64,000 nucleotides of DNA from NCBI RefSeq assembly GCF_026213295.1, contig NC_079419.1, positions 10,243,220 through 10,307,219 of the forward strand, given 5' to 3'. Each line of letters opens with the position of its first letter. Position 1 is the first letter of the stretch. The translations under genes were made by a program, and so were the position numbers. The stretch comes from Gadus chalcogrammus. Lineage: Eukaryota; Chordata; Actinopteri; Gadiformes; Gadidae. The notes beneath the pieces were generated by a model, which saw nothing but the letters and a program-made list of their open reading frames with translations, had not been told where the DNA came from and did not search any database. Of this stretch, positions 38,680 through 50,313 are shown one piece after another.

Positions 38680-38935
38680 TGATGTCCACCTGTAGTGTAA
38701 CTGTAGTTATAGCACCTTAACTTTTAGCATAACATAACTTAGAACCTAGACTATTAGTATAAATTAACATAGATCCTTAACCATTAGCATTAAATATAAT
38801 CTTAACTTTTAGCCGAACATAACACCTTGACCATTAGCGTGCTCTAAGTACCTTAACCATTCCCATCCCGTGACCTACCACCTTAAACATTTGCATAACG
38901 TTACATAACCCAGCCTATAAGGTAACGGTTAAGGT
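38680..38935 (+). repeat. Decayed repeat, accttaaccattagcataac core
   Basis: Eight or more degenerate units of about 28 bp. Confidence 0.75.
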
Positions 38936-39479
38936 GCCATTATATCGTAATGGGGGATAGCACTTAAACATTACATCGCTCTCGTCTCTCCCTCCTCCTC
39001 CTTTCCTGTACGGTGAGCTGCTCCATCATGTCCTCCTCCTAGAACCATAACACTATGAAAGTGTTGGAGGGGGAGGAGGTCAAGTCTCCCCCTGGGGTGA
39101 ACCTCATTTAGAAGTTGCATCATGTTTATCGAGGAGTGGGGGGGCCGGGTGAGGAGGGGGGAGGGTGGGTGAGGAGGGGGGGGGAGACAAGCTTCGAACA
39201 TGTGCGTCTGTCTGACTCGACATCCTTGATCTCCTCCTCCCCCCGTCTCTTCCTTCGGGGGGCGTTTGAAAGAGAGGGAGGGGGGGGGGGTGGTCATAAC
39301 TTCTCTCCCACTGAAGCCATTGACCTCTCTGCCACCGACCCAGGCCGCCATTGGCTGACCTTTCACCTCTGACCCTGGAATAGGAGGAGCTGTAAATCTC
39401 GTTCTGAGAGAGAGACGAAGGTGTCAGGTCAGCCGTCCCCCCGCTGGGTTTATCTCTCTCGCCCCCCGCTCTCTCTCTT

Positions 39480-39940
39480 CCTCTGTCCCTCACTACAACT
39501 CGTGCTCTCCCTCCCCTCTCTCTTCCTCTGTCCCTCACTACAACTCGTACTCTCCCTCCCCTCTCTCTTCCTCTGTCCCTCACTACAACTCGTACTCTCC
39601 CTCCCTCTCTCTTCCTCTGTCCCTCACTACAACTCGTACTCTCCCTCCCCTCTCTCTTCCTCTGTCCCTCACTACAAACTCGTACTCCTCCCTCCCCTCT
39701 CTCTTCCTCTGTCCCTCACTACAACTCGTACTCTCCCTCCCCTCTCTCTTCCTCTGTCCCTCACTACAACTCGTACTCTCCCTCCCCTCTCTCTTCCTCT
39801 GTCCCTCACTACAACTCGTACTCTCCCTCCCCTCTCTCTTCCTCTGTCCCTCACTACAACTCGTACTCTCCCTCCCCTCTCTCTTCCTCTGTCCCTCACT
39901 ACAACTCGTACTCTCCCTCCCCTCTCTCTTCCTCTTATTC
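39480..39940 (+). repeat. 45-bp minisatellite, about 10 copies
   Basis: Units start ctctgtccctcactacaact and end in ctccctcccctctctcttc. Copies are nearly identical, with single-base indels at about 39600 and 39675. Pyrimidine-rich sequence continues to 40080. Confidence 0.95.
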
Positions 39941-40371
39941 TCTTCCCCTCAGACCATTTCATTCTTTTCTCTCCCTCTCCCCCCGCTCTTGTTTCCTCTC
40001 TTTCTCTCTCTCTTCCTCTCTTTCACACTTCATGCCCCTCTCTCTCTCTCCCTCCCTCCCTCCCTCCCTCCCTCCCTCCAAGTCAAGGTTAGGTTAGGTT
40101 GCCGGGCAACAGCCAGAGGGAGAAGGGATTCAACGCCGTAAGGTCAAGATCCTCTACAACACACACACACACACACACACACACACGCGCACACGCACGC
40201 AGACGCACAAACACCCTAGCTCCTGTTGCCCATCCACCCCTGCCTCCTACTCCTCTCTCCTTGGCTCCTAAACTCGGTCTCCTATTTCTGTCTTCTTGGC
40301 TCCTAACCTCTGTCTCCTTGGCTGCTTACTCCTTGGCTCCTCCCTCCCTGGGTCCTGTCCTCTCAAAAGTC

Positions 40372-40805
40372 CTCTCCGTGGGGGGTCCCGGGGTAGAGTC
40401 CCCTCCATGGGGGGTCCCGGGGTAGAGTCCTCTCCGTGGGGGGTCCCGGGGTAGAGTCCCCTCAGTGGGGGGTCCCGGGGTAAAGTCCCCTCCGTGGGGG
40501 GTCCCGGGGTAGAGTCCTCTCCGTGGGGGGTCCCGGGGTAAAGTCCTCTCCGTGGGGGGTCCCGGGGTAAAGTCCTCTCCGTTGGGGGTCCCGGGGTAAA
40601 GTCCCCTCCGTGGGGGGTCCCGGGGTAAAGTCCCCTCCGTGGGGGGTCCCGGGGTAAAGTCCTCTCCGTGGGGGGTCCCGGGGTAAAGTCCTCTCCGTGG
40701 GGGGTCCCGGGGTAAAGTCCTCTCCGTGGGGGGTCCCGGGGTGAAGTCCTCTCTGTGGGGGGTCCCGGGGTAAAGTCCTCTCCGTGGGGGGTCCCGGGGT
40801 AAAGG
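40372..40805 (+). repeat. 29-bp minisatellite, about 15 copies
   Basis: Unit: gtaaagtcctctccgtgggg followed by ggtcccggg. Variants are single substitutions (aaag/agag, cctct/cccct). Confidence 0.95.
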
Positions 40806-40886
40806 TCAGGCAGGTCGACAGCAGCAGGCTGTAGGTCAGGTAAAGGTCATGTATGATCAGAGGCGTGGCGCTCAGCATGGCATTGA

Positions 40887-40889
<3 letters not shown>

Positions 40890-40920
<31 letters not shown>
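40890..40920 (+). repeat. Poly-G run of 31
   Basis: Thirty-one consecutive G as assembled; the true length is uncertain because such runs are prone to error. Confidence 0.85.
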
Positions 40921-40923
<3 letters not shown>

Positions 40924-40924
40924 C

Positions 40925-41335
40925 GGAGTTCTAGAAGAGGTTAGAAAGGAGGTTCTAGAGTCAAGGGGAGGTTCTAGTGGTCTGGAAGAGGTTCTAAAAA
41001 AGGTTCTGGGGGTCTAGGAGAGGTTCTAGGAAATGATGTAGGAGAGGCACTAGGAACGGTTCTAGGAGAGGTACTAGGAAAGGTTCTAGGGGTCAAGGAG
41101 AGGTTCGATGGTTTCAGGAGAGGTTATAGGAAAGGTTCTAGTAGAGGTTCTAGGGGTCTAGGAGAGGTTTTATGAAAGGTTATAGGGGTCTAAAAGAGAT
41201 TCTAGAAGTTCTTCTTCTTTGAGGAGCGGTTCTAGGAGAAGTTCCAGAGGACGTTCTATAAGAGTTTCTAGGGTTCTAGGGAAAGCTCTCAATTATGTTT
41301 TGGGGTTCTATGAGAGGTTCTAGGGTTCTAGAACA
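40925..41335 (+). repeat. Degenerate ggttctaggagaggttctag repeat
   Basis: Eroded tandem units of 10-20 bp over about 400 bp. Confidence 0.8.
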
Positions 41336-41339
41336 CGTC

Positions 41340-42180
41340 TAGAAGGTTTAAACGTGAGCTGTCACCAGGACTCGGCGTTCTGCGTCAGACCAGACTAGCA
41401 GTCTGTAGAGAGTCAGGATCTCATCATCTTAATCAACCGGATTATAAAACATGGTTTCCCGATAAGATGTACTTTCGTAATCCCAGAAGGGAGATCACCG
41501 TGTCACTCCAGAAAGTATGGGGAATTAATGAGAATTAAAAAAGGGTTTTAACAAAAACATATTAAATGGTGCAAACGTGGACCAGAATGTGCTTTAGCGC
41601 TAAGGAGGCAGGCTGTGCTAGTGTTGGCTTTTCCCTGGTAAACTAAAGTCTGTTCCCTCCAGCGAGATTCTTTACACAATATTACTAAATTATTAACCGC
41701 AAGCGAGGATTCAAGGTGAAGAATCTCTCCCTCTCTCTGCCTCTCTCTCCCGTTCTGTCCCGTCCTCTCAGTATTCTCCCTCCTTCCTCCCCCACACGTC
41801 TCCTCTAGTCTGGGGCTCACCTCCACCTCCGCTGCTCCACCTCCACCCGCCTGACGGTGTAAGAGTGCTGCTGAGTGTTGCCGCACGGCCCCAACTGTCA
41901 AACGCCGCCGTTAGAACGCTCCGGAACCCACTGAAACTGGGGGGTCGATGTTGGCCTCTGATTGGCTGTCAGCAGGCCGCTTGACCCCTCCTACTTTCAG
42001 ATGTGTGTTTAAGTGAGAGTGGGGGACACCAAAACTGCTGACCCCACCGACCTCAGAAAGAGTCGTGTAAAAGCCGCCCGGTCTTCCGGGAGTGTTTCCG
42101 TGCCAACAGGGGGTGAAGGCCGGCTATCGACAAACTGTCGGCCTGTGGAGCGAGACATCGACAAAGAGCTGTAACTGGAA
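41340..42180. other. Unique intronic DNA, nothing recognised
   Basis: Mixed composition, no clear repeat or gene. Confidence 0.4.
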
Positions 42181-42184
42181 GAAG

Positions 42185-42465
42185 AGGCTAACAGAGCTAT
42201 AGGAGAGGCTAACCGAGCTAGAGTTAGAGAAGAGGCTAACTGGGCTAGAGAAGAGGCTAACTGGGCTAGAGAAGAGGCTAACTGGGCTAGAGAAGAGGCT
42301 AACTGGGCTAGAGAAGAGGCTAACTGGGCTTGAGAAGAGGCTACCCAGCTAGAGAAGAGGCTAACTGAGCTAGAGAAGAGGCAAACTGAGTCATGGAAGA
42401 GGCTAACTGATGTACTGTTGAGAAGAGAGTCACTGGGCTAGAGAAGAGGCTAACTGTGGACTTAT
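42185..42465 (+). repeat. 21-bp minisatellite
   Basis: About twelve units of agaagaggctaactgggcta, with gagct and diverged variants. Confidence 0.93.
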
Positions 42466-42814
42466 GAAGGACTTATGGTCAGGTCTCATACTTTAACACA
42501 CCTCCGGTACTGAATAAGTGGCTTCTACTCGGTTGAAAACCCCTCAGATAGTCTACCGTAATGCAAATGTTGTATGTATTTCAGGTTAAGATGTAACTAA
42601 GACACATTTCAATTTCATCCCAGACAGCTGCTAGCTAGCTGTTGGGTCCTTGACAATATAGTCGCTAAAAGCTTCTCCATGTGCCTAACACGTTGCTCAA
42701 GGGTTCAAGGGTTCAAGGGTGACTAAAGATGAGGAAAATGTACTGTGGTGTGTTGAACCAACAACACCTTGCTGTGCAGACTACTTCAGCGTCTGATACA
42801 CATACAGACGCTAG

Positions 42815-42965
42815 CGCTAGGCAAGCTGGATTCCCTTACCGAAAAGGTTGTGGGTTCGATCCCCTCCTCCCTGTAAACAACGACCCCCCCCCACCTGTTC
42901 CTCCCTACCGAGGTGAGCGCGTTCCCACCGGCGCCCCAACCTGCTCCTTAGTTATGAATAATTGA
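42815..42965 (+). mobile_element. Possible SINE remnant with B box
   Basis: Gttgtgggttcgatcccctc resembles a tRNA B box. About 90 bases later comes aacctgctccttagttatga, similar to the 41-bp SINE unit. Weak. Confidence 0.4.
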
Positions 42966-43644
42966 ATTACAAGGATGGGATAGGATGGGGGGGAGAGAGG
43001 GGGGTGGGGGGGGGGATGGATCCGGAACCTCCTGGGCTTCAGCGGGGAAGGTAAACAATCTTCAAAGCGACTAGCAGGAGCTGCGGTCTGACCCGGGGTG
43101 AGGATCTGCTCATTAGCGCCGCGACCGTTAGCATCTGGGCTGACGTCGGCGGGGCCAACCCCACGTGGCGCCGGAGGCCGCACGCCACGCCTTCAGTAAA
43201 CGTCGCAGAGATGATCTATCTGCTCCTCTTTAGAGGTCGGAGGTCAGCGACCCGACGGCAGCTGTGGGGACCAGAGGAGGTGTGATGAGGTCGACCTGGG
43301 AGCCACGGAGCGTAACGGCTCCTCTGTCGGGGAGGGGGGGCGGGGGGGTACGGTACGGTAGGGCTTCCTGCTCTGGGAACCCGCCGGTTGGCTGTGGAGG
43401 TTGGGAGTCAAACGCAGTACCTTTTGGCCATCCCCCGCCCCCCGGCCCACCTCTCGTACTGCAGGTCTGTCCGGAGGGGCCCTACATCGCTGCTTCATCA
43501 GTGACTTAGGTCAGCCGCTGAGCACAGCTCGCAGTGCGTCCTCATCACAGCTCCACCGGCCCGGGCTCACGCTTCCATCGCCATAGCGACGCTGAACCTG
43601 TGTGATTGAGTCCTCTGGCGGAGGTTTGGGAATGTGTACCTGCG

Positions 43645-43845
43645 TGTGTGTGGACGTGCGTGTAGCGGCGTGCGTTGTGTGCGCGTGGCGGGTAGTGTGT
43701 AGTGGCGTGCGTGTAGCGGCGTGCGTTGTGTGCGCGTGGCGGGTAGTGTGTAGTGGCGTGCGTGTTGTGGCGTGCGTGTTGTGGCGTGCGTGTAGCGGCG
43801 CTGTTTGTAGCGGTGCTGCGTGCGTTGCGTTGCGCGCGGTACTTA
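43645..43845 (+). repeat. Tandem repeat with gtgcgtgtagcggc core
   Basis: Gtggcgtgcgtgtagcggcg and tgtgcgcgtggcgggtagtg alternate. Confidence 0.85.
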
Positions 43846-44087
43846 GAGCCTTCACCCCCGGCCCGTCCCCTCCCGTCGACAGCGCGTGATGGACGACCTC
43901 GCAGCAGATGTTGCAGGAAGAACCCCGTTGATAATGGCTCCTGATGAAGTCACATGATTGGACCTCCCCCCTCGCTCCCCTCTCGCTCCCCCCTCCCTGC
44001 CCCTCGCCCTCCCCCCGCCCTTCCCCCTCCACCCATCAGGGCGGGAGCGCGGCTGCCCTTGAGTGTGGGCGAGGAGGCGGTGATGGA

Positions 44088-44090
<3 letters not shown>

Positions 44091-44120
<30 letters not shown>
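44091..44120 (+). repeat. Poly-G run of 30
   Basis: Thirty consecutive G as assembled. Confidence 0.85.
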
Positions 44121-44121
<1 letters not shown>

Positions 44122-44689
44122 GGTAGAGGGAGGGGGGGCTGATGAGACGAGGCGTGGAGCGGCGCCGCGACGTGATTGCGCGGTGATTACTGACCGGGGG
44201 GGCGGGGGCATGGGCACTGTTCATCAGAGAAGACGGTAAATCTCGCGCGACGGCGTTGGGGGCGGGACCCTTCAGGGGGGCGGGACCTGACGCCCTTGTC
44301 AGGACCGCCGTGAAGGCGAGCTGTCATCACACGTCCGGTCCAGCGTTACCATGGAGACCCCCCGCTGGGCCCCTCATGCTGGTCAGCCTCCCACAAGGGG
44401 GGGGCTCCGGAGATGGGCTGTGCCCTCACCTGATTGGTTGACATGCCCCTCACCTGATTGGCTGTCAGGGTGATGGATGGGGGCAATACAGGGAAATCAC
44501 AGACGTACAAACGGCGGTGAATAAAGAAGCGAGGGTAAGTGTTGTGTGGCAGACTGCTGCTGAAGAACACGGTGAGAGGAAATCATTGGCTCCGTCCGCC
44601 TCTCCTTCCACAGATTTGTTATTGTAATTACTTTGATCGATAGAACATTAATTATATACAAGGCCACGGATCGGTCTGATACTTCAGTT

Positions 44690-45022
44690 AAAGTCGGTCA
44701 GGGGAAGTAGTTTGTGGAATTAGCCAGCCAACAGTCAGTAAGGTGAATTATTCAGATGAATTAGCCCACCAGTCAGTAAGGTGAATTGGTCAGATGAATT
44801 AGCCCACCAGTCAGTAAGGTGAATTAGTCAGATGAATTAGCCAATCAGTCAGTGAGGTGAATTCGTTATTTGAATTAGCCAGCCCACCAGACAGTAAGGT
44901 GAATCAGTCCGATTAATTAGCAAGTTGAATTAGCTAGCCAGTCAGTAAGTTCAAGTATTTAGATGAATTAGTCAGTCAGTCAGTAAGGTGAATTAGTTTG
45001 TTGAATTAGCCACTCAGTCAGG
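44690..45022 (+). repeat. Degenerate tandem repeat of about 38 bp
   Basis: Cagtcagtaaggtgaatta joined to gtcagatgaattagcc, about eight copies. Confidence 0.88.
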
Positions 45023-45042
45023 CCTTGAAGGATAAGCCCGTC

Positions 45043-45077
45043 CTTAGTCTGAGTACATCAGATGTACTCAGACTAAG
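45043..45077. other. Near-perfect 35-base palindrome
   Basis: CTTAGTCTGAGTACATC (45043-45059), one central A, then its exact reverse complement (45061-45077). Confidence 0.96.
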
Positions 45078-45739
45078 CCTTGTTAGATCACGGTGTGCGT
45101 GTTCACCGATGGTATTCATTTATTCGGAGCGTGTAGCGCCGGCCGTCTCAGGGCCGAGGCCGGCAGCTGTAGAGGGGGCGTGTGAGGCCTTGTCTCTGCG
45201 CCCTGGGACCCAGACTGGAACCTGACCAGACTCCGTGATGGTGGCTCAGGCTGGAGCGGGGGGGGGGGGATCGGAGTGAAGGCTGGTGGGGTTGTGCCGG
45301 TCCTCCAGAAGGCCGGCCGGCCGCGGGCCTTCCAGCGCTGGAGAGCTCGGACTAGGGGCCGTCCGGAATGCCAATGGGTTCAGCGCTCGGCTGCAGCTGG
45401 GCCAGACACCCCCCCCACCCCCTCCCCCCCCTCTCTGGGTCGACCCCGAGCCAGAACACCCCCCTACCCTCCCCAAAACCTCCCTCTGAGGTGGGGTCAG
45501 ACCTGGTGGTGGCTGTTCTCCTCCACCCTCTGAGGTGGAGGCCTGGTGGTCTCTCCATCGTGTTCTCCTCTACCCTCTCCATCAACCTGCTCCTCGCTGA
45601 CCTCTACGTCAGCAGAGGTGGAGGAACAGTCTTCAGCCCCAGGTGGGGGAATATCTGTCCGGATAACGAGGATGACTGATTGACACCCTCTCATGACTGT
45701 CTGTCTCTCTCTCTCTCTCTGTCTCTCTCTCTTCCCCCC

Positions 45740-45960
45740 TGCTACTGGAGGTCTCTAGACTAGACTGGGGGTCTCTAGACTAGACTGGAGGTCTCTAGAC
45801 TAGACTGGGGGTCTCTAGACTAGTCTGTTTGTCTTTAGTCTAGACTGTTTCTCTAGACTAGACTCTCCAGACTAGACTGGGGGTCCCTGGACTAGACTGG
45901 GGTCTCTAGCCTAGACTGTGTATCGCTAGACTAGACTGTGTGTCGCTAGACTGTGTGGCT
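45740..45960 (+). repeat. Degenerate tctctagactagactggggg repeat
   Basis: About ten units of 18-22 bp. Confidence 0.87.
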
Positions 45961-46269
45961 CTAATCCTCTCAGACCTGATGATTATGCCACGTTGTGTTT
46001 AATCGGTATGAAGCATCAGCCTCTGTCGGCCTGTCTTTCTGTCGGCCTGTCGGCCTGTCGGTCTTTCGGTCTGCTTGTCTGCCTGTTTGTTTGTTGCATG
46101 CCTTTAGGCATGGCCGTTTCATCCACACCCACTCATTAGCAGGGCGATAGCATGGCTGCTAATGGAGCTAATGAAATATAACACTGTCCTCAAAGAAGAG
46201 ATTAGCAATTAGGCTAGCGGCCCACGTAGTCATTCAAGCTGCACCACTAAGACAACGCCGCAGTCAACA

Positions 46270-46310
46270 CTGTGGGTGTGTGTGGGTGTGTGTGTGCATA
46301 AGCATGTGTT

Positions 46311-46350
<40 letters not shown>

Positions 46351-46520
46351 TATGAGTGTGTGTTCCTGCTTGTGTGTAGGCATGCAGGTGTGTTTCAGAG
46401 TGTTTCTTTGCGTGTGCGTGCATGCATTTCTTCTTTGTGTGTATATCATCTGCCTTCCTGTGTGTAGTCCCTGCGTGTGTGTGTGTGCGTGGGTAACAGT
46501 CCTGTGTGTGTGTGTGTTTC
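46270..46520 (+). repeat. TG-rich cryptic repeat
   Basis: Interrupted TG, with the purest part at 46315-46346. Confidence 0.85.
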
Positions 46521-47380
46521 AGTTCATGTTGTTGCTCCGACGGTGTCGCAACTTATAACAACCAAAACAGCGAGTGGTTTGTTTGTCTTTGTTTAGGAGG
46601 ACAACAGTGAGGTTAACTCCAGCACGACGCCGCGTTCACAATCATTAATGAGATTAGCTGCTGTTTACACTTAGCTGCTGAGGCTCAGAGACAGGAAGAG
46701 AGATGACCTCCGCACTGTTTATAGCGTGTCCCCGCCGCTGTAGGCCTGCTACAACAAACAGGGCTCGGAAATGGTGGGTGAGTGTGTTTGTGTGTGTGTG
46801 TGTACAATCTTATACCATCTCCGATACAGTGTCTGTGTGTGCGTGCGTGCGTTTGTGTGTGTGTGTACAAAGTTGTACCATCTCCTATGGAAGACTCTGC
46901 ATCGTTGTCTTTGTTAAAGGGCCCTCTGTTTTATCAGAACCTTTGACGTGGATAGGCCAGTTACAAGCCACTTCATAATCAACCCATTAGTGACATCTCA
47001 ACGAGGATATGCACCCACAGATGCATGATGGGTAGATCAAGGTTTAAACATGACAGTTAACGTGTGTCTAGCATGTATTTTATTGCCTTTATTATTAACC
47101 ATGATAACATGAATGAAAACCATAACAATGGTGGTGGATGTTTATGGTTTGAAGCTCCATCTGTGTGTGAGTGTGTACGTGCAATGTTCACGTGGACAGT
47201 TCACGTGCGCTGTGTTCCGTCTGTTGTGTGGGTGCGTGAGTCATACCGTTTACACACGCAGTCCCGTTAGCAACATGCGACAAGGGTCAAGGTGTAGCAT
47301 GTTGGTGATCCTTTCCTTCTGTCCGCTGAGCAGTCCGTCTGTCAATCTCATGTCAATCTCAAGTCTCACACCATATACGT
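46521..47380. other. Mostly unique intronic DNA
   Basis: Two copies of gtgtgtacaa(t/g)(c/t)t(t/g)(a/t)accatctcc at about 46795 and 46858. Nothing else recognised. Confidence 0.4.
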
Positions 47381-47554
47381 ACACATCTACACACTCCTAC
47401 ACACGCACTCACACACGCACGCACGCAAGCACGCACACACACATACACACTCCTACATATGCTGCTAAATCTGTGGACTGTATGTACCGTATGCATCGCA
47501 TGTCTTATGTGTTTGTCAGACCCTCTGTCACATGTTCACAGACCATAGAGAGGA

Positions 47555-48290
47555 GGAGAGAGGAGGAGTAGAGAGGAGGAGGAGAGAGGAGGAGCAGAGA
47601 GTAGGAGCAGAGAGGAGGAGGAGCAGAGAGTAGGAGCAGAGAGGAGGAGGAGTAGAGAGGAGGAGCAGAGAGGAGGAGCAGAGAGGAGGAGGAGTAGAGA
47701 GGAGGAGCAGAGAGGAGGTGCAGAGAGGAGGAGGAGGAGCAGAGAGGGGGAGTAGAGAGGAGGAGCAGAGAGGAGGTGCAGAGAGGAGGAGGAGGAGCAG
47801 AGAGGAGGTGCAGAGAGGAGGAGGAGGAGCAGAGAGGGGGAGTAGAGAGGAGGAGCAGAGAGGAGGAGCAGAGAGGAGGAGGAGGAGCAGAGAGGGGGTG
47901 TAGAGAGGAGGAGTAGAGAGGAGGAGCAGAGAGGAGGAGCAGAGAGGAGGAGGAGTAGAGAGGAGGAGGAGGAGTAGAGAGGAGGAGCAGGGAGGAGGAG
48001 GAGCAGAGAGGCGGAGGAGGAGCAGAGAGGAGGAGCAGAGAGGAGGAGTAGAGAGGAGGAATAGAGAGGAGGAGCAGAGAGGAGGAGGAGGAGCAGAGAG
48101 GAGGAGTAGAGAGGAGGAGTAGAGAGGAGGAGCAGAGAGGAGGAGCAGAGATGAGAAGGGGAGGAGCAGGAGGAGCAGAGAGGGGGAGTAGAGAGGAGGA
48201 GGGGAGAGGAGGAGTAGAGAGCAGGAGGAGAGAGGAGGAGCAGAGAGGGAGAGGAGGAGGAGGAGCAGAGAGGAGGAGCAGGGAAGAGCA
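47555..48290 (+). repeat. Polypurine minisatellite, about 730 bp
   Basis: Units gaggaggagcagagag and gaggaggagtagagag, interspersed with gagaggaggtgcagagag. Long minus-strand frames (Leu/Ser/Pro-rich) are artefacts. Confidence 0.95.
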
Positions 48291-48489
48291 GCCCGCTGCA
48301 GTAACTTTCTCCCCAGTGTACGGGAGCTCTGCGCCCGGGTTGGTGATTAATGATCCCCTCTCCTGGAGCTCGTACCAACTAATAACCCCTCGGCCGGGAG
48401 CGACCTCACAGGACCCCACAGACCTGCTCTAGAGGACCGGGGCGGGGACTAACGCATGGATCAGCCAATCACAGACCGCTCAGGATCAT

Positions 48490-48860
48490 GTGTTGACGTC
48501 CAGCTGAGAAGTGCTGGGTTCGATTCCCAGTGTCCGCTATCTAACTGTAGGCATTGTAGAACAAGATGACCCCTAACCCCTACCTGCTCCTTATGACCTG
48601 TCTCTGTACTGTCTAACCCCTACCTGCTCCTTAATGACCTGTCTCTGTACTGTCTAACCCCTACCTGCTCCTTAATGACCTGTCTCTGTACTGTCTAACC
48701 CCTACCTGCTCCTTAATGACCTGTCTCTGTACTGTCTAACCCCTACCTGCTCCTTAATGACCTGTCTCTGTACTGTCTAACCCCTACCTGCTCCTTAATG
48801 ACCTGTCTCTGTACTGTCTAACCCCTACCTGCTCCTTAATGACCTGTTTCTGTAATACAG
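48490..48860 (+). mobile_element. SINE with array of seven 41-bp units
   Basis: B box gtgctgggttcgattccc (near 48512), then tagaacaagatgacccctaa, then units starting at 48574, 48614, 48655, 48696, 48737, 48778 and 48819. The copies are almost identical apart from one deletion in the first and changes in the last, so expansion is recent. Confidence 0.88.
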
Positions 48861-48893
48861 TGAGGGTTCTGTTCAGGCTGTCGGTTCTTCTAA

Positions 48894-50313
48894 AGCCCAG
48901 TTCAGACCAAAGATTCGCCTCGCAACGACTTGCAACTCGCAACTTCTTGCATTTTCTTGCGACTTCTTGCGACGAAACAGGCTGCGACGTTCTAATTCTG
49001 GGCAGTTCACACTGCTGCACCGGGCGGCGACGTCAGGTGGTTTCTTTAGCAACTGTGGATGCTCTGGCACAGCTGAGAGCCGCAACAGCATCAGCATCAG
49101 GCTAAAAAGTAGCCTAAAGTTTGCGATTAGGTTGCTTGAGCTAGCACCCCAATTTAGCCTCCCGGACCCTACACACATTGGCGGTTTATTGGGTTTCGTT
49201 CTGATGTAAATGCGACGGTTCCGGGGCGGGGGGGGGGGACAACGCAGCGCTCATCATGAGCAGTTCGAACTGGAGAGAAAGTGAAACCGCGAGCTGCTGA
49301 TCGTGTAAACATATTAAACAAAGACGTTGAAAGATGAAGCGATCTACGAGAGAGACCCAGAGGAACTGTCCTTAAAGAAAGAGAAAATAAGAGAGATTTC
49401 TATGGGCAAAAACTGTTGGTTTATTTTTATTGATCCCCTTCGAGAATTTGTGTGTAAAGGGGTGGGTCTAGGGTGTATTCTCACCTTTCTCCTTTGTAAA
49501 GCGCATTGTAGGCCTATTGCTTTTGGGCCGATACTGCGCCCTATTCCTTGATTGTTCTGCCGCAGCACTCAAAACAATTCATTTCGTTCTAATGTTCGTC
49601 CAATCCACTCCAATAGTGGTCCTGCATTGAGTCCAATGCAGGACTAGTCCAATGCATTGAGTCCAATGCAGGACCAATAACAAATTAATGGTCCAGTTTA
49701 AGTTTCATAGAATATTTATACATTCCCAGGGCATGTTAAATGAGTGCATGCCCCGCCACTCGTAACACACTTGTAAAATGCAGTCGTCAATGGATGGAAT
49801 GGGTTACTTCATACATCATCACAACCAAAATTTGGAATTAATCAAATAAATTACAGGTAAATAATACTGAAATGGCTAGTTTTTGGTTGAACACATTTGA
49901 ACAAAATATTTCTGATCCCCCAATGTTGACCTGAAGTTGGCGCCACTGATCGGTACGCCATCGGAATGGCCTACTAAAAGGTGTTGGAATGGCCGCATGT
50001 AACCATAACAACGGTACAGCTAACGTGTACTGTGGACAGTACGGGACCGGGACAGAGTAAGGCCGTGACGTAGAAGTTGTTCTGTGCTGTGTCCTCACTG
50101 GCTGAAGAGAAATAGCTAATAATATTGTTGTGTTCTAAAGCTGGACCTGGAGATTGGACATGTCTAATCTCTGGCGACTCCTTGCGACTCCTTGCAACGG
50201 CATCAGCCGCGCTGCAACGACCAGTTCACACTGCTGCAACTTTTCCCCGGCGACGTACCAAAACAGTCTCGTTGCAAGTCATTGCGAGGCAAATCTTTGG
50301 TATGAACTGGGCT
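48894..50313. mobile_element. PIF/Harbinger-like DNA transposon, non-autonomous, 1420 bp
   Basis: The left end (AGCCCAGTTCAGACCAAAGA at 48894) and the reverse complement of the right end (AGCCCAGTTCATACCAAAGA, ending at 50313) match at 40 of 43 positions. Both ends are flanked by TAA (48891-48893 and 50314-50316), the 3-bp TWA duplication typical of PIF/Harbinger. Both ends also carry direct ttgcgact-type motifs and a shared cagttcacactgctgca. No intact transposase is present. The sequence from 49256 starts MSSSNWRESET, somewhat like a Myb/SANT-like accessory protein of this superfamily, but meets a stop after 14 codons. Confidence 0.82.
49618..49675. repeat. 30-bp direct repeat with alternative hairpins inside the transposon
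   Basis: GTCCTGCATTG can pair with CAATGCAGGAC at 49634-49644 or at 49664-49674. The segment ttgagtccaatgcaggac occurs twice, 30 bp apart. Confidence 0.9.

Noticed and set aside
39480..40805. CRISPR-like array
   Set aside because: Units are contiguous 45-bp and 29-bp tandem repeats without unique spacers, in a vertebrate sequence.
47505..48419. Leu/Ser/Pro-rich minus-strand frames of about 300 codons
   Set aside because: Pure translation of the gaggaggagcagagag array.
49327..49551. Intact transposon protein inside the Harbinger-like element
   Set aside because: Frames are broken by stops and shifts, and no DDE transposase motif is seen.
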